64,000 nucleotides of DNA from Bordetella parapertussis (lineage in GTDB: Bacteria > Acidobacteriota > Terriglobia > Bryobacterales > Bryobacteraceae), in the NCBI GenBank assembly GCA_943328975.2, contig CALQCC020000003.1, positions 121,680 through 185,679 of the forward strand. Direction: 5' to 3'. Positions 45,152 through 53,735 of this stretch are shown here, piece after piece. Numbering within the stretch: the stretch's first letter is position 1; each line of letters starts with the position of its first letter. The notes beneath the pieces are model-generated. The model searched no databases. It was not told where the DNA came from and worked only from the letters and a program-made list of their open reading frames with translations. The position numbers and the translations under genes are program-made.

Positions 45152-45967
45152 ATGCGTCTCGTTACATTTGCCCGTGAAGGGGCGAAACCGGAAGCCGGCG
45201 TGATCCGCGGCGAGCAAGTTGTGGGGTTGGGGATGGACATGTTGTCCGTGTGCGCCTTGGGGAAAGTGCCGGAGGCCACCGGTCCCGCGTACGACCTGAG
45301 TACGGTCAAGCTGATGGCTCCCGTGCCGCGCCCAAACAAAATGATTTGCGTGGGACTGAACTACCGCGATCATGCGGCGGAATCGCGGTCTGAGATCCCG
45401 ACGGTGCCGACCATCTTCAACAAGTTTCCGAACGTCGTGATCGGACCGGGTGATTCCATCGTATTGCCGAAGGCCTCGCGCAAGCCGGATTATGAGGCGG
45501 AGTTTGCATTCGTGATCGGTAAAGGCGGACGGCACATTTCCGCGGACCGGGCGATGGAGCATGTGTTCGGCTACACCATCGTGAACGACGTAAGCGCTCG
45601 TGATTTTCAGACGGCGACGACGCAGTGGCTGATGGGCAAGACGTTCGATACGTTCTGCCCGATGGGGCCGTGGATCGTTACGACGGATGAGATTGCGGAC
45701 CCGCACGCGTTGGATATTTCGCTCGAGATCGGCGGCGAAATACTGCAGAAATCGAACACACGGGAATTGGTGTTCGGCATTCCGAAGTTGATCGAATACG
45801 TGTCCACGGCCGTCACGCTGGAGCCGGGTGATGTTTTCGCCACAGGGACTCCAGGGGGCGTGGGTTTCGCACGCAAGCCTCCACGTTGGCTGAAGCCAGG
45901 GGATGAGACGATTGTTCGCATCTCCGGCATTGGCGAATTGCGGAATCCTGTAATCGCTGAAGAATAG
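45152..45967 (+). CDS. Fumarylacetoacetate hydrolase family protein
   Basis: 271 residues from the ATG at 45152. The FAH fold shows MICVGLNYRDHAAES, DYEAEFAFVIGKGGRHI with the metal-binding Glu residues, and YTIVNDVSARDFQ. Catalytic-region phrases VFATGTPGGVGFARKPPRWLKPGD are present. Members hydrolyse C-C bonds in 2-keto acids, often the last step in aromatic-ring breakdown, which would fit a gallate dioxygenase elsewhere in the genome, but the substrate is not proven. Confidence 0.93.
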   Translation: MRLVTFAREGAKPEAGVIRGEQVVGLGMDMLSVCALGKVPEATGPAYDLSTVKLMAPVPRPNKMICVGLNYRDHAAESRSEIPTVPTIFNKFPNVVIGPGDSIVLPKASRKPDYEAEFAFVIGKGGRHISADRAMEHVFGYTIVNDVSARDFQTATTQWLMGKTFDTFCPMGPWIVTTDEIADPHALDISLEIGGEILQKSNTRELVFGIPKLIEYVSTAVTLEPGDVFATGTPGGVGFARKPPRWLKPGDETIVRISGIGELRNPVIAEE

Positions 45968-46019
45968 CTGTCGGCTATCATGATAAGTGCTGTACGCTGC
46001 TCGGAGGACGCAGCGCCCC

Positions 46020-48476
46020 ATGCCTGACTCGATACGAGATCTATTGCAAGCTGTCCGGCAGGACGCGCGCTTCGGCGTGCGCATTCTATTGCGAACCCCT
46101 GCGATCACGGTCCTTGTCGTATTGGCTCTGGCGCTCGGGATTGGCGCAAACTCCGCGATGTTTAGCGTGGTGGATGCCTTGCTACTGCATCCGCTGAGTT
46201 ACCAGAATCCGGACGAGTTGAGTATCGTTTTCGATCGGGACGCGGCTGGGCAACTGCGCGGTACCTCGGCGGGCAATTTCCTCGACTGGCGCAAGGCGAA
46301 GTCGTTTAACGGGCTCGCGGCCTGGGCGCCTTCTGTTTACGTGTTGAGCGGGCTGGACCAGCCTGTGCAAGTTCCAGGAGCGCGGGTCACGGCGAACATC
46401 TTCCAAGTGCTCGGAGTGCGGCCGTTCATGGGGCGTACGTTCCTGGTGGGCGAAGATGGCTTGGACGGTAGCGCGACGGTGAGCCGCGTGGCGGTGATCA
46501 GTTACGGGTTGTGGCAGGATGCGTTGGGGTCTGATCCAAATGTGCTGGGTCGGCAGATTCGTCTCAACGACAATTCATTCGCGATTATCGGCGTGATGCA
46601 GCCCGACTTTGAATTGTTCAACCGGCGGCATCAGCTGTGGGTTCCGGCGGTGCTGGATGCGTCGAACCGGGATTATCGCTATTTGCAGGTGGTGGGGCGC
46701 AGGAAGGCGGGGTTGCCGGAAGCCGCAGCGGAGATGCGTTCTCTGTCGCAAGTACTGGCCGAGGCGTTCCCTGGGAACAATCGCAGTTGGACCGCGCAGG
46801 TAGAGAGCTTTCAGGATTGGCTGGTGGACCGGCGCATTCGCACACGGCTGCTATTGTTGTTCGCTGCGGTCGGCATGGTGTTACTGCTGGCGTGCAGCAA
46901 CGTCGCGAGCCTGTTGCTGGCGCGATCGGCTAGCCGGAGCCGGGAGATCGCGTTGCGGGTTTCGTTGGGTGCGACGCGCGGTCGCATTATGGGGCAGTTG
47001 CTGATTGAGAGTTTGCTGCTGTCTTTGCTGGGCGGTTTTTGGGGGTTGCTGCTTGCGGGAGCTTTGATTCAGGCCGCGCCCTCGTTTGTTCCCGCCAGTG
47101 CGATTCCGACGACGGCGCCGTTGGAATTGAGCATGTCGGTCATTGGATTTACGTTAGTGATCTCTGTGCTGACCGGGATCCTGTTTGGATTGGCCCCTGC
47201 GATAGCTGCATCCAGGCCGGATGTTCGCGAGGCGTTGCAGGATGCGGCTCGGGGCTCGACTGGAGGGAAAGGCCGGCAGTTCTTCCGTCAAGCGATGGTC
47301 ACCATCGAAGTCGCTGTGGCGCTGGTGCTGCTATCGAGCGCGATGTTGATGGTCCGCAGCTTGCAGAAACTTGCTGCGACGGATTTGGGTGTGAGCACTG
47401 CGAACGTTCTGACGCAGCGAATCTTCTTGCCGGCGACGACTTACGATGCTGAACGTGCGCTCCGGTTTCATCGCCAGGCAATGGAACAGGTTGCGGCAAT
47501 TCCCGGCGTGGCCCTGGTGGCGATGGGCAGCAATCTTCCACTGGCTCGGTTGGGGATGGAAGTGCCGTTCGATCTGGAGAGCGCCCCGGTGCGTGCGATG
47601 GCGGACATGCCGGGTGCGGGCTACACGACGATTACTCCTGGATATTTCACATTGCTGAAGGTGCCGCTTCGGGCAGGGCGGGATTTTGCGGATACGGATT
47701 CCGAGGACGCGCCGCGTGTGGCGATCGTCAACGCTGCGTTTGCGGCTCGTTATTTCCCCAACGGCGATGCCGTGGGACAACGGCTGCGCATGAACAAGCC
47801 GGCGCTGGGCAAGAACGGGTTCGGTGACATTGAATACGTCGAGGTGGTCGGTGTGGCTGGGAACGTCACGCTGGATGAAGTAGGCGCGCCGCCGATCCCG
47901 ATCATCTATGTCCCGCTGGCGCAGAATGTCTGGGCCACGGCGCACTGGATGGCCGTGCGGACCACGGGCGATCCGGTACGCATGGCAGCCGCGGTACGCA
48001 GCGCGATTATGGCGTTGGATACAAATCAACCGGTGGACGCGGGTACGTCTCTCGCCGCAAGTTTCGCCACGCAATTCGCAGAACCGCAGTTTCAATCTCG
48101 CTTGATGGGCGGCTTCGCCTTCTTGGCGCTAGGCCTGGCGATCGTTGGGATTTACGGCGTCAATTCGTATTCGGTGACGCAGCGGCATCGGGAAATCGGC
48201 GTTCGGCTGGCGTTGGGAGCGACCGGGGGCAGCGTGGTGCGCGATATTTTGGGTCGGGGCATGAAGTTGACCGCGGTGGGCATCGTGGTGGGCCTGGTGG
48301 GTGCCGTAAGCCTGAATTCGGTGCTGCGGAGCGCTCTGGTGGACGTTGGAGGCATCGAAATCCTGCCGATGTTGGGCGCGTCGGGGGTGCTGGCGGTGGT
48401 CGCGGCGGCGGCTTGCTACCTTCCGGCTCGCCGGGCAACGCAAATTGATCCCGCAATTACCTTGCGGAAAGAATAG
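46020..48476 (+). CDS. ADOP-type ABC transporter permease (duplicated MacB/FtsX)
   Basis: About 818 residues from the ATG at 46020; GGAGG lies 12 bp upstream and a GTG at 45987 is the alternative. The N-terminal DLLQAVRQDARFGVRILLRTPAITVLVVLALALGIGANSAMFSVVDALLL is the acidobacterial duplicated orphan permease signature. Two MacB-PCD/FtsX halves are visible, each with four membrane helices; the second ends GIYGVNSYSVTQRHREIGVRLALGATGGSVVRDIL. ADOPs lack a linked ATPase gene and none is seen here. Confidence 0.93.
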   Translation: MPDSIRDLLQAVRQDARFGVRILLRTPAITVLVVLALALGIGANSAMFSVVDALLLHPLSYQNPDELSIVFDRDAAGQLRGTSAGNFLDWRKAKSFNGLAAWAPSVYVLSGLDQPVQVPGARVTANIFQVLGVRPFMGRTFLVGEDGLDGSATVSRVAVISYGLWQDALGSDPNVLGRQIRLNDNSFAIIGVMQPDFELFNRRHQLWVPAVLDASNRDYRYLQVVGRRKAGLPEAAAEMRSLSQVLAEAFPGNNRSWTAQVESFQDWLVDRRIRTRLLLLFAAVGMVLLLACSNVASLLLARSASRSREIALRVSLGATRGRIMGQLLIESLLLSLLGGFWGLLLAGALIQAAPSFVPASAIPTTAPLELSMSVIGFTLVISVLTGILFGLAPAIAASRPDVREALQDAARGSTGGKGRQFFRQAMVTIEVAVALVLLSSAMLMVRSLQKLAATDLGVSTANVLTQRIFLPATTYDAERALRFHRQAMEQVAAIPGVALVAMGSNLPLARLGMEVPFDLESAPVRAMADMPGAGYTTITPGYFTLLKVPLRAGRDFADTDSEDAPRVAIVNAAFAARYFPNGDAVGQRLRMNKPALGKNGFGDIEYVEVVGVAGNVTLDEVGAPPIPIIYVPLAQNVWATAHWMAVRTTGDPVRMAAAVRSAIMALDTNQPVDAGTSLAASFATQFAEPQFQSRLMGGFAFLALGLAIVGIYGVNSYSVTQRHREIGVRLALGATGGSVVRDILGRGMKLTAVGIVVGLVGAVSLNSVLRSALVDVGGIEILPMLGASGVLAVVAAAACYLPARRATQIDPAITLRKE

Positions 48477-48505
48477 GTGTGTTTGGTAAGATGGTAGTCA
48501 CCTAC

Positions 48506-48579
48506 TGGGAGATCGTCTAATGGTAGGACAGCAGACTCTGACTCTGCTTATCGGGGTTCGAGTCCCTGTCTCCCAGCCA
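48506..48579 (+). tRNA. tRNA-Gln(CTG)
   Basis: 74 nt: acceptor TGGGAGA/TCTCCCA, discriminator G, CCA; anticodon stem GCAGA/TCTGC around loop CTCTGAC (anticodon CTG); T-arm GGTTCGAGTCC. Its 3' end begins the 10-bp direct repeat at 48572. Confidence 0.97.
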
Positions 48580-48581
48580 CT
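48572..48581 (+). repeat. Direct repeat CCCAGCCACT spanning the tRNA-Gln 3' end (possible att left)
   Basis: The exact 10-mer recurs at 50419-50428 in the same orientation, bracketing the AbiE module. tRNA 3' ends are common integration sites. At 10 bp it is short and could be chance. Confidence 0.35.
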
Positions 48582-48728
48582 CCTTAATATTTTCAATAAC
48601 TTACGGGCTGTCCCATCCACAAGGATGCTGGCCGTATCAATGCCAGCGCCAAGACCGTCCGTATCAAAATAAAATCGCCCAGCTGTCAATACCGTCCCTC
48701 AACGCCGGTCTGGCGGATGAATGAGTGC

Positions 48729-49595
48729 TCATTTCCAAGGTCCACCGGGCTTCCAAGAGGCGATGAACGACTTCCCGGCCACGACGGTGGAAAGCACCGG
48801 AAGCGCGAACTGCCGTATCTCGGTGACTAGTCGCGCTAGATCTCCAGAAGCTTCGCGGAAGCGGCTTCGATGCACAAATGCTCGCCATTGGACGACCCTG
48901 GCTGGATCATCAGCGTACGCCTCGGTGAGTCCAATCGGCTCAGCTTCGATAGTTGTTCCTCTATGCCGGAAGGTCGCTACGATGGCCTTGGCCAAGCGTT
49001 CCTCTTCAAACGGATACATCCGGGATAGGAGGGCGAGGTCGTAGTAATCCTTCATGCGGCTGTTGAGTAAGCCGAGTTTGGTGAGAGCTTCCAGCTTCTC
49101 TGCAATCACGGTTTCCTTGGGATAGGCGAGAAGCACAGGCGCGGGGAATTCGAGTAGTGTTGGATACTCAACCTCTGTCGGCGCTGGGACAATGACGTCC
49201 CCAAAACCGATATCGATCTGCATCGGAATTCGCGCTTTGGCAAGCGTCGCGTGGAACCTGATTCGAACGCCCTCGTAGTCCGCGTCCTCCTTGATTCTGC
49301 TCACTTCAATCGACCTGCGATTGAAGTCGATTCCGTCTGGTTCCACGGGTACTTCGCACACCGTGCTTACAAGCTCTGCGATGTGCTCCAACTCGTTACC
49401 CGTTCTCCCGGCGAGATCGATGTCCATGGTTGGCCGCGAGAGAGGTGCTCGCCATGCGGTCAGCAATAGCGCGCCCTTCAGAACGAACCGATCAGAGAAC
49501 GGAGACTTCGCCAGACGATACAGGAATCGCTCCATGGCGAAGTACTGGAGGAGTTCCTGGAACGGACGGTCTTGGGCGCGAGATTGGTTGAGCAA
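48729..49595 (-). CDS. AbiEii nucleotidyltransferase toxin, N-terminus probably frameshifted
   Basis: 288 residues from the TTG at 49595. FVLKGALLLTAWRAPLSRPTMDIDLAG holds the nucleotidyltransferase core (KGA, DIDL), and FPAPVLLAYPKETVIAEKLEALTKLG is the AbiEii block. DYYDLALLSRMYPF completes the fold. The usual N-terminus (VAASVRQRLLN) lies just upstream in two frames: GTG at 49635 overlaps the AbiEi stop as expected, but one extra base in a G3 run (49616-49618) throws it out of frame. From 49595 the protein lacks about 15 residues. AbiE is a type IV toxin-antitoxin pair; the toxin uses NTPs. Confidence 0.85.
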   Translation of the reverse strand: MLNQSRAQDRPFQELLQYFAMERFLYRLAKSPFSDRFVLKGALLLTAWRAPLSRPTMDIDLAGRTGNELEHIAELVSTVCEVPVEPDGIDFNRRSIEVSRIKEDADYEGVRIRFHATLAKARIPMQIDIGFGDVIVPAPTEVEYPTLLEFPAPVLLAYPKETVIAEKLEALTKLGLLNSRMKDYYDLALLSRMYPFEEERLAKAIVATFRHRGTTIEAEPIGLTEAYADDPARVVQWRAFVHRSRFREASGDLARLVTEIRQFALPVLSTVVAGKSFIASWKPGGPWK

Positions 49596-49631
49596 TCGCT
49601 GCCGGACCGAGGCCGCCCACGTCGCGACCGC

Positions 49632-50246
49632 TCACAGCAGGGCCTCCAGATATGGCCGCATGACCTTTTGGACGCGATTGATCTGGGCGAACTTGGCGAT
49701 GGCCTGAAAGTTCGGCTTCGGCGTGCGCTCTAGGTAAGTTCGAAGAGCCTCAATCGCGACGTCGAGTCCGATCTTGTTCCGGTACTTGAAGCAGTCGGCA
49801 ATGGTCTTCTCTGGCGAATAGATCTGGACCATCGCATCGTCAATCGTAATGACTTCGATACCCGCGCTAAAGGATGGTTCGGAATACCAGAAGACGCGCA
49901 GCGGGATACCATCGATCTTAGGGATCTGAGCATGGCTGGGAAGCGCCAGATCGACGGCATGAGGAACTTGGGTGGTCAGACCATGGTGAGCGAGCGCTGA
50001 GATCAGGCAGACGACCGCGCGCGGAATTCGAATCGCAATGGGGACCAGATCTGGGCTAGAGAGTGGCGGCGCGGTTGAGAGCCTGTAAAGACCGCGACCA
50101 ACCTGTTCGATTTCGCCCGAGTCCCGGAGAGCGTACAGCGTTCGGGGGTGAACGCCGAGCCGAATTGCCTTGCTGGTGCGGAGCATGCCTCCGTGTTTAG
50201 TGAACACGTGGCGCGCTTTGGTCAGCAATGTATCAGTAGTCGTCAT
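49632..50246 (-). CDS. AbiEi antitoxin/transcriptional regulator
   Basis: About 204 residues from the ATG at 50246. The front is a winged helix (FTKHGGMLRTSKAIRLGVHPRTLYALRDSGEIEQVGRGLYRL), and ISALAHHGLTTQVPHAVDLALP and PEKTIADCFKYRNKIGLDVAIEAL are the AbiEi blocks. AbiEi represses its own operon by binding inverted repeats and blocks the toxin. GGATAG/CTATCC repeats sit just upstream. The stop (TGA) is shared with the AbiEii start region. Confidence 0.9.
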   Translation of the reverse strand: MTTTDTLLTKARHVFTKHGGMLRTSKAIRLGVHPRTLYALRDSGEIEQVGRGLYRLSTAPPLSSPDLVPIAIRIPRAVVCLISALAHHGLTTQVPHAVDLALPSHAQIPKIDGIPLRVFWYSEPSFSAGIEVITIDDAMVQIYSPEKTIADCFKYRNKIGLDVAIEALRTYLERTPKPNFQAIAKFAQINRVQKVMRPYLEALL

Positions 50247-50247
50247 T

Positions 50248-50293
50248 GGATAGAACCTACGGATAGTATATCTAATATCCGAGGATACTATCC
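50248..50293 (-). promoter_or_regulatory. AbiEi operator region with inverted repeat
   Basis: GGATAGTAT (50261-50269) is exactly inverted as ATACTATCC (50285-50293), with an inner TATCC/GGATA stem (50276-50280 / 50283-50287), and another GGATAG at 50248-50253. AbiEi proteins are known to bind such repeats at their own promoter. Confidence 0.55.
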
Positions 50294-50418
50294 ATGTGTC
50301 GCTATCGCCCAACTCGGGATCTTGCGTTGTAGCCTGGGCTACCGTCGCAGTACAATGTTGTCAAGGGTGCATCCACGTCGCGTTTTGGGCCGCCATAGTT
50401 CTAAACGTGTCCAGGATG

Positions 50419-50428
50419 CCCAGCCACT
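50419..50428 (+). repeat. Direct repeat CCCAGCCACT (possible att right)
   Basis: Exact copy of the 10-mer at 48572-48581 in the same orientation. No integrase lies between the two. Confidence 0.35.
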
Positions 50429-50433
50429 TCTCC

Positions 50434-50461
50434 TTGCTGCTCGGCCCCCGCAGCCTATAAT
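50434..50461 (+). promoter_or_regulatory. Promoter of the Tat-signal/amidase unit, leaderless
   Basis: TTGCTG (50434-50439), 16-bp spacer, TATAAT (50456-50461). The expected start of transcription coincides with the ATG at 50468. Confidence 0.5.
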
Positions 50462-50467
50462 GTCGAT

Positions 50468-50677
50468 ATGAATGTATCGCGCCGTAAGCTCCTACAGGTG
50501 TTACCGGTTGCCGCTGCGGTTCCGCTCACTTCGGACATCAGCGCGCAGGCTCCGGCGAGCACCGACGCTGAACTCGAAGGCGCACGTCAGTATTTGCGAG
50601 TGGGTGCACAGGTAGTGCGCCAAGTTGCCCTGCCGATGGCGACAGAGCCGGCCTCCCGATTTATCCCGCGGAGCTGA
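50468..50677 (+). CDS. Small Tat-signal protein ahead of the amidase
   Basis: 69 residues. The twin-arginine signal is MNVSRRKLLQVLPVAAAVPL. The mature part (DAELEGARQYLRVGAQVVRQVALP) is short and helical. The amidase ATG at 50679 follows after 1 bp, with GGAG in the end of this gene, so the two are translationally coupled. It may be an exported partner of the amidase. Family not recognised. Confidence 0.7.
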   Translation: MNVSRRKLLQVLPVAAAVPLTSDISAQAPASTDAELEGARQYLRVGAQVVRQVALPMATEPASRFIPRS

Positions 50678-50678
50678 C

Positions 50679-52106
50679 ATGGCGGACATTTCCAACGATA
50701 TTTTCTTTGCCTCGATCAGCGAGCTGGGTGCCAAGTTGCGGGCCAAGGAATTCTCATGCCTGGAACTGACGCGCGCATTCTGCGACCGGTTTGAGCGGCT
50801 GGGGCCGCGCTATGGCGCGCTGGCGTTATCGCTGCGCGAACAGGCGCTCCGGCAGGCTCGCGATGTGGATGATGAATTGAAGCGCGGGCGCACGCGGGGT
50901 CCGCTGCAGGGCATTCCATACGGTGTTAAAGATTTGATCGCGGTGAAGGATCATCCGACGACGTGGGGCGCGCGACCGTTCGCGGGGCAGGTGTTTCGCG
51001 AGGATGCGCGCGTTATCGAAAAGTTGAACGCGGCTCGCGCGGTGTTGATCGGCAAGCTGTCGATGATTTCGCTGGCCGGGGGAGGGAACTATCGTTCTCC
51101 TGCAGCGTCGCTTACGGGAGCGGGACGCAATCCTTGGGATCGTGACCGATGGAGCGGCGGTTCATCGAGTGGACCGGGGGCGGCGGTTGCTGCGGGGTTG
51201 ACGACGTTTGCGTTGGGCTCGGAGACCTCGGGGTCGATTCTTACGCCGAGTGCGTTCTGCGGCGTGACGGGACTGCGGCCCACCTACGGGTTGGTGAGCC
51301 GGCGTGGGGCGATGGCGCTCTCGTGGACGCTGGATAAGATCGGGCCAATGTGCCGGTCGGCGGAAGACTGCGCGTTGGTGTTGGACGAGATTGCCGGAGG
51401 CGATACGGCGGATCCGGGTTCGGCGGGCAAGAAGTTTTCTTATGCTCCCAAGGTTTCGCGGAAGCCGCAGGAGATTACGATTGGTTACGCGCCGGTCGAT
51501 TTCGAAGAGTGGGCTGAGCCTGCTGCGCGCGCGGCCTTCAAGGAAGCGCTTGGTGTGATGCGCGGGTTCGGATTCCGGATGAAGGAAGTGAAGCTGCCGG
51601 AGTTCCCGTATGGCGCGGTGTTGGGGACGATTCTGGCGGGTGAAGCCGGGTCGATCTTTGAGGACTTCGTGCGTAGCGGGAGTGTGGATTTGCTCCACGA
51701 CGCTCGGCAGATCGCTGGAATGAAGTCCTATGTAGAGTTGCCTGCGACCGATTACTTGCGCGCCATGCGAGTGCGGAGTTTGATCCAGCAAGCGATTTAC
51801 GATTTGTTCCTGGATGTGAACGTGTTGCTCACGCCGACGCGGCTTGGTGTTGCGGATCGGGTGACGGATCGGTTGGATCAGGGCAGTGGGCCGGTGGGAA
51901 GTTCACAGGGGTTGAGCACGATGATCCCTGCGGGAAACTTGGCTGGGCTGCCGGCGCTTTCGCTGCCGTGTGGATTCGCGGATGGGCTGCCTGTGGCGAT
52001 ATCGCTGGTGGGACGGGCGTTCTACGAGAACCAACTGGTGCAGATCGGCAACATGTATCAGAAGCAGACCGACTGGCATCGGCGGCGGCCGCCGGTGGAC
52101 GCTTAA
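50679..52106 (+). CDS. Amidase family protein (GatA-like)
   Basis: 475 residues. The amidase-signature Ser-Ser-Lys triad is visible: Lys in PYGVKDLIAVKD, Ser in GGSSSGPGAAVAAG, and the nucleophile Ser in ALGSETSGSILTP. There is no signal peptide. It hydrolyses an amide bond; the substrate is unknown. GatB and GatC are absent, so it is probably not the tRNA amidotransferase subunit. Confidence 0.93.
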   Translation: MADISNDIFFASISELGAKLRAKEFSCLELTRAFCDRFERLGPRYGALALSLREQALRQARDVDDELKRGRTRGPLQGIPYGVKDLIAVKDHPTTWGARPFAGQVFREDARVIEKLNAARAVLIGKLSMISLAGGGNYRSPAASLTGAGRNPWDRDRWSGGSSSGPGAAVAAGLTTFALGSETSGSILTPSAFCGVTGLRPTYGLVSRRGAMALSWTLDKIGPMCRSAEDCALVLDEIAGGDTADPGSAGKKFSYAPKVSRKPQEITIGYAPVDFEEWAEPAARAAFKEALGVMRGFGFRMKEVKLPEFPYGAVLGTILAGEAGSIFEDFVRSGSVDLLHDARQIAGMKSYVELPATDYLRAMRVRSLIQQAIYDLFLDVNVLLTPTRLGVADRVTDRLDQGSGPVGSSQGLSTMIPAGNLAGLPALSLPCGFADGLPVAISLVGRAFYENQLVQIGNMYQKQTDWHRRRPPVDA

Positions 52107-52777
52107 TTGCGCGACAGGATCGAACTGGTCAGCGGGGTGAGATTGAATCCCATGTGCAGCAGGAATGCGGCGGCGGTGGAGCCGCTGCGTTGTCGCACGA
52201 GGCCGAACGCTAGTCCCGCGAAGAACAACAGCAGCAGATATTGCCACAGCCATTCGTTCTGAGCTCCGTGCAGTAGGGAGAATAACGCTGAGGTCACGAT
52301 CAGGCCGCGCCACTTACCTCCGGCTTGCTGGAAGAGCGGTTGCAGAAATCCGCGGAACACCAGTTCCTCAAACAGCGGGCCGAGGATCACGGCGAAGACT
52401 GCGACTACCGGCAGGGGAATATCCGTTGCGGTGAGGTTGTCCACGGCGGACGGGATCAGTGGTGCGCCCAACAGCACGCCTAGGATCGAGATGGTCAGCG
52501 CCAACACGGGAGCTCCGAAGACGCAATACCATGCGCCTTGGAATTTCAGCGTCCAGTTGGTGGCTTGGGCGAATGAGATGTCATGCCGCACGCGGGCCAG
52601 AGCATAGAGGCAACTCAACATCAGAACGTAGAGGACGCTTTGATACGCCAGCCCGCGCGCCGCTTGCGACGGGATGAGGCGGGTCACAAGACTGGCCACC
52701 ACGACGCTGGGGAGAATTGAGCCTAGAAAGAAACCCAGGTCTTCAAAATTCCAGACGGTCTCTTTCGGCTCGGGCAT
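52103..52777 (-). CDS. CPBP family intramembrane metalloprotease
   Basis: 224 residues with six to eight hydrophobic helices. The EExxxR motif lies in FEELVFRGFLQPLFQQ and the second His motif in LHGAQNEWLWQYLLLLFFAGLAFGLVRQRSGS. The family includes CAAX prenyl endopeptidases and bacteriocin-processing or immunity proteins. It overlaps the amidase stop by 4 bp and starts just after the next gene's end. Confidence 0.92.
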   Translation of the reverse strand: MPEPKETVWNFEDLGFFLGSILPSVVVASLVTRLIPSQAARGLAYQSVLYVLMLSCLYALARVRHDISFAQATNWTLKFQGAWYCVFGAPVLALTISILGVLLGAPLIPSAVDNLTATDIPLPVVAVFAVILGPLFEELVFRGFLQPLFQQAGGKWRGLIVTSALFSLLHGAQNEWLWQYLLLLFFAGLAFGLVRQRSGSTAAAFLLHMGFNLTPLTSSILSRN

Positions 52778-52778
52778 G

Positions 52779-53735
52779 TTATTCGGATTCGATGAGTGCG
52801 GCAGCCAGCAGGGGGATCATCAATTCGTGATGTCCGGTGATGGAGAAGCCTTGGCCGCCGGACTGCGCGTGTGGGCGTTTCACGACGTTGGCGTTGGGAC
52901 GATAGTGTTGAAGGAAGTCGAGGTTGACCGTGGTGAAGTTCGCCAACGGATAGCCGAGGTTGCGGACCACGCTGACGGCTTTGAGGAAGACTTCGGGCAG
53001 GACGACCGCAGAGCCGACGTTGAGGTAGACGCCTCCGTCGTTGAGGCCGCGCACCAGAGAGCAGAGTAAGCGGAAATCGCGATGGGTGCCTTCGCCGATG
53101 GCGGCTGCGTCGGCGGCCGGATGGGTGTGGGGCGTATCGGTGCCGACCGCTACGTGAACGGTGATGGGGATCGATGCTTTGTAAGCTTCGGCGACGATGC
53201 TGTGCGGGGCGAATTCGGGGAGCGCTAATGTTTCCAGTTTGCGGCCCAGTGCTTCGCCCATGCCGAGGCCGTCGCGAATGCCTTCGGTGATAGCGACGTT
53301 CATCTCACGGCCGGTTTCTTCCGCAGCGCCGAAGCGTCCATCGGGGAGAACGGCCTCGACGTCTTCACTGGTGTGTCCGGCGATGGCGATTTCAAAGTCG
53401 TGAATGGTAGCCGCGCCGTTCATAACGTAGCCGGTGATCCAGCCGCGGTGCATGAGGTCGAGCAGGATGTCGCCCAAGCCGCACTTGATCACGTGGCCGC
53501 CCATGCCCCAGAGGATGGCTCGTTTCTTGGCCTTGGCCTCGCGCAATGCGGCGACTACGCCGCGGAACGAATTGGCGGCGAGGATGGAGGGCAGCGAATC
53601 GATGAGGCCGGTGACGCCGTCACCTTTTTTGTACAGCTTGGCGAAGTGCTTCACTTGCACCATGCCGCCGCGCGCATTGATGGGGACGGTGTTGAGTTTT
53701 TCGAAAGAGAGTGGTTTGTCGGAGTAGCGGCTCAT
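52779..53735 (-). CDS. Deoxyhypusine-synthase-like Rossmann-fold protein (tentative)
   Basis: 318 residues. [44 protein letters not shown] (about residues 78-120) is reminiscent of bacterial deoxyhypusine-synthase-like proteins, in which NAD binds near such an HDFE block. Later, [22 protein letters not shown] has Lys and His residues. Bacteria have no eIF5A, so a different substrate or product is expected. Family membership is tentative. It overlaps uvrA by 4 bp, uvrA being upstream on the same strand. Confidence 0.6.
   Translation of the reverse strand: MSRYSDKPLSFEKLNTVPINARGGMVQVKHFAKLYKKGDGVTGLIDSLPSILAANSFRGVVAALREAKAKKRAILWGMGGHVIKCGLGDILLDLMHRGWITGYVMNGAATIHDFEIAIAGHTSEDVEAVLPDGRFGAAEETGREMNVAITEGIRDGLGMGEALGRKLETLALPEFAPHSIVAEAYKASIPITVHVAVGTDTPHTHPAADAAAIGEGTHRDFRLLCSLVRGLNDGGVYLNVGSAVVLPEVFLKAVSVVRNLGYPLANFTTVNLDFLQHYRPNANVVKRPHAQSGGQGFSITGHHELMIPLLAAALIESE

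Noticed and set aside
47331..48095. A 254-residue minus-strand frame
   Set aside because: Lies inside the ADOP permease on the other strand; no family features.
50679..52106. gatA (tRNA amidotransferase subunit A)
   Set aside because: No gatB/gatC nearby and the Tat mini-gene partner points to another amidase; left as general amidase.
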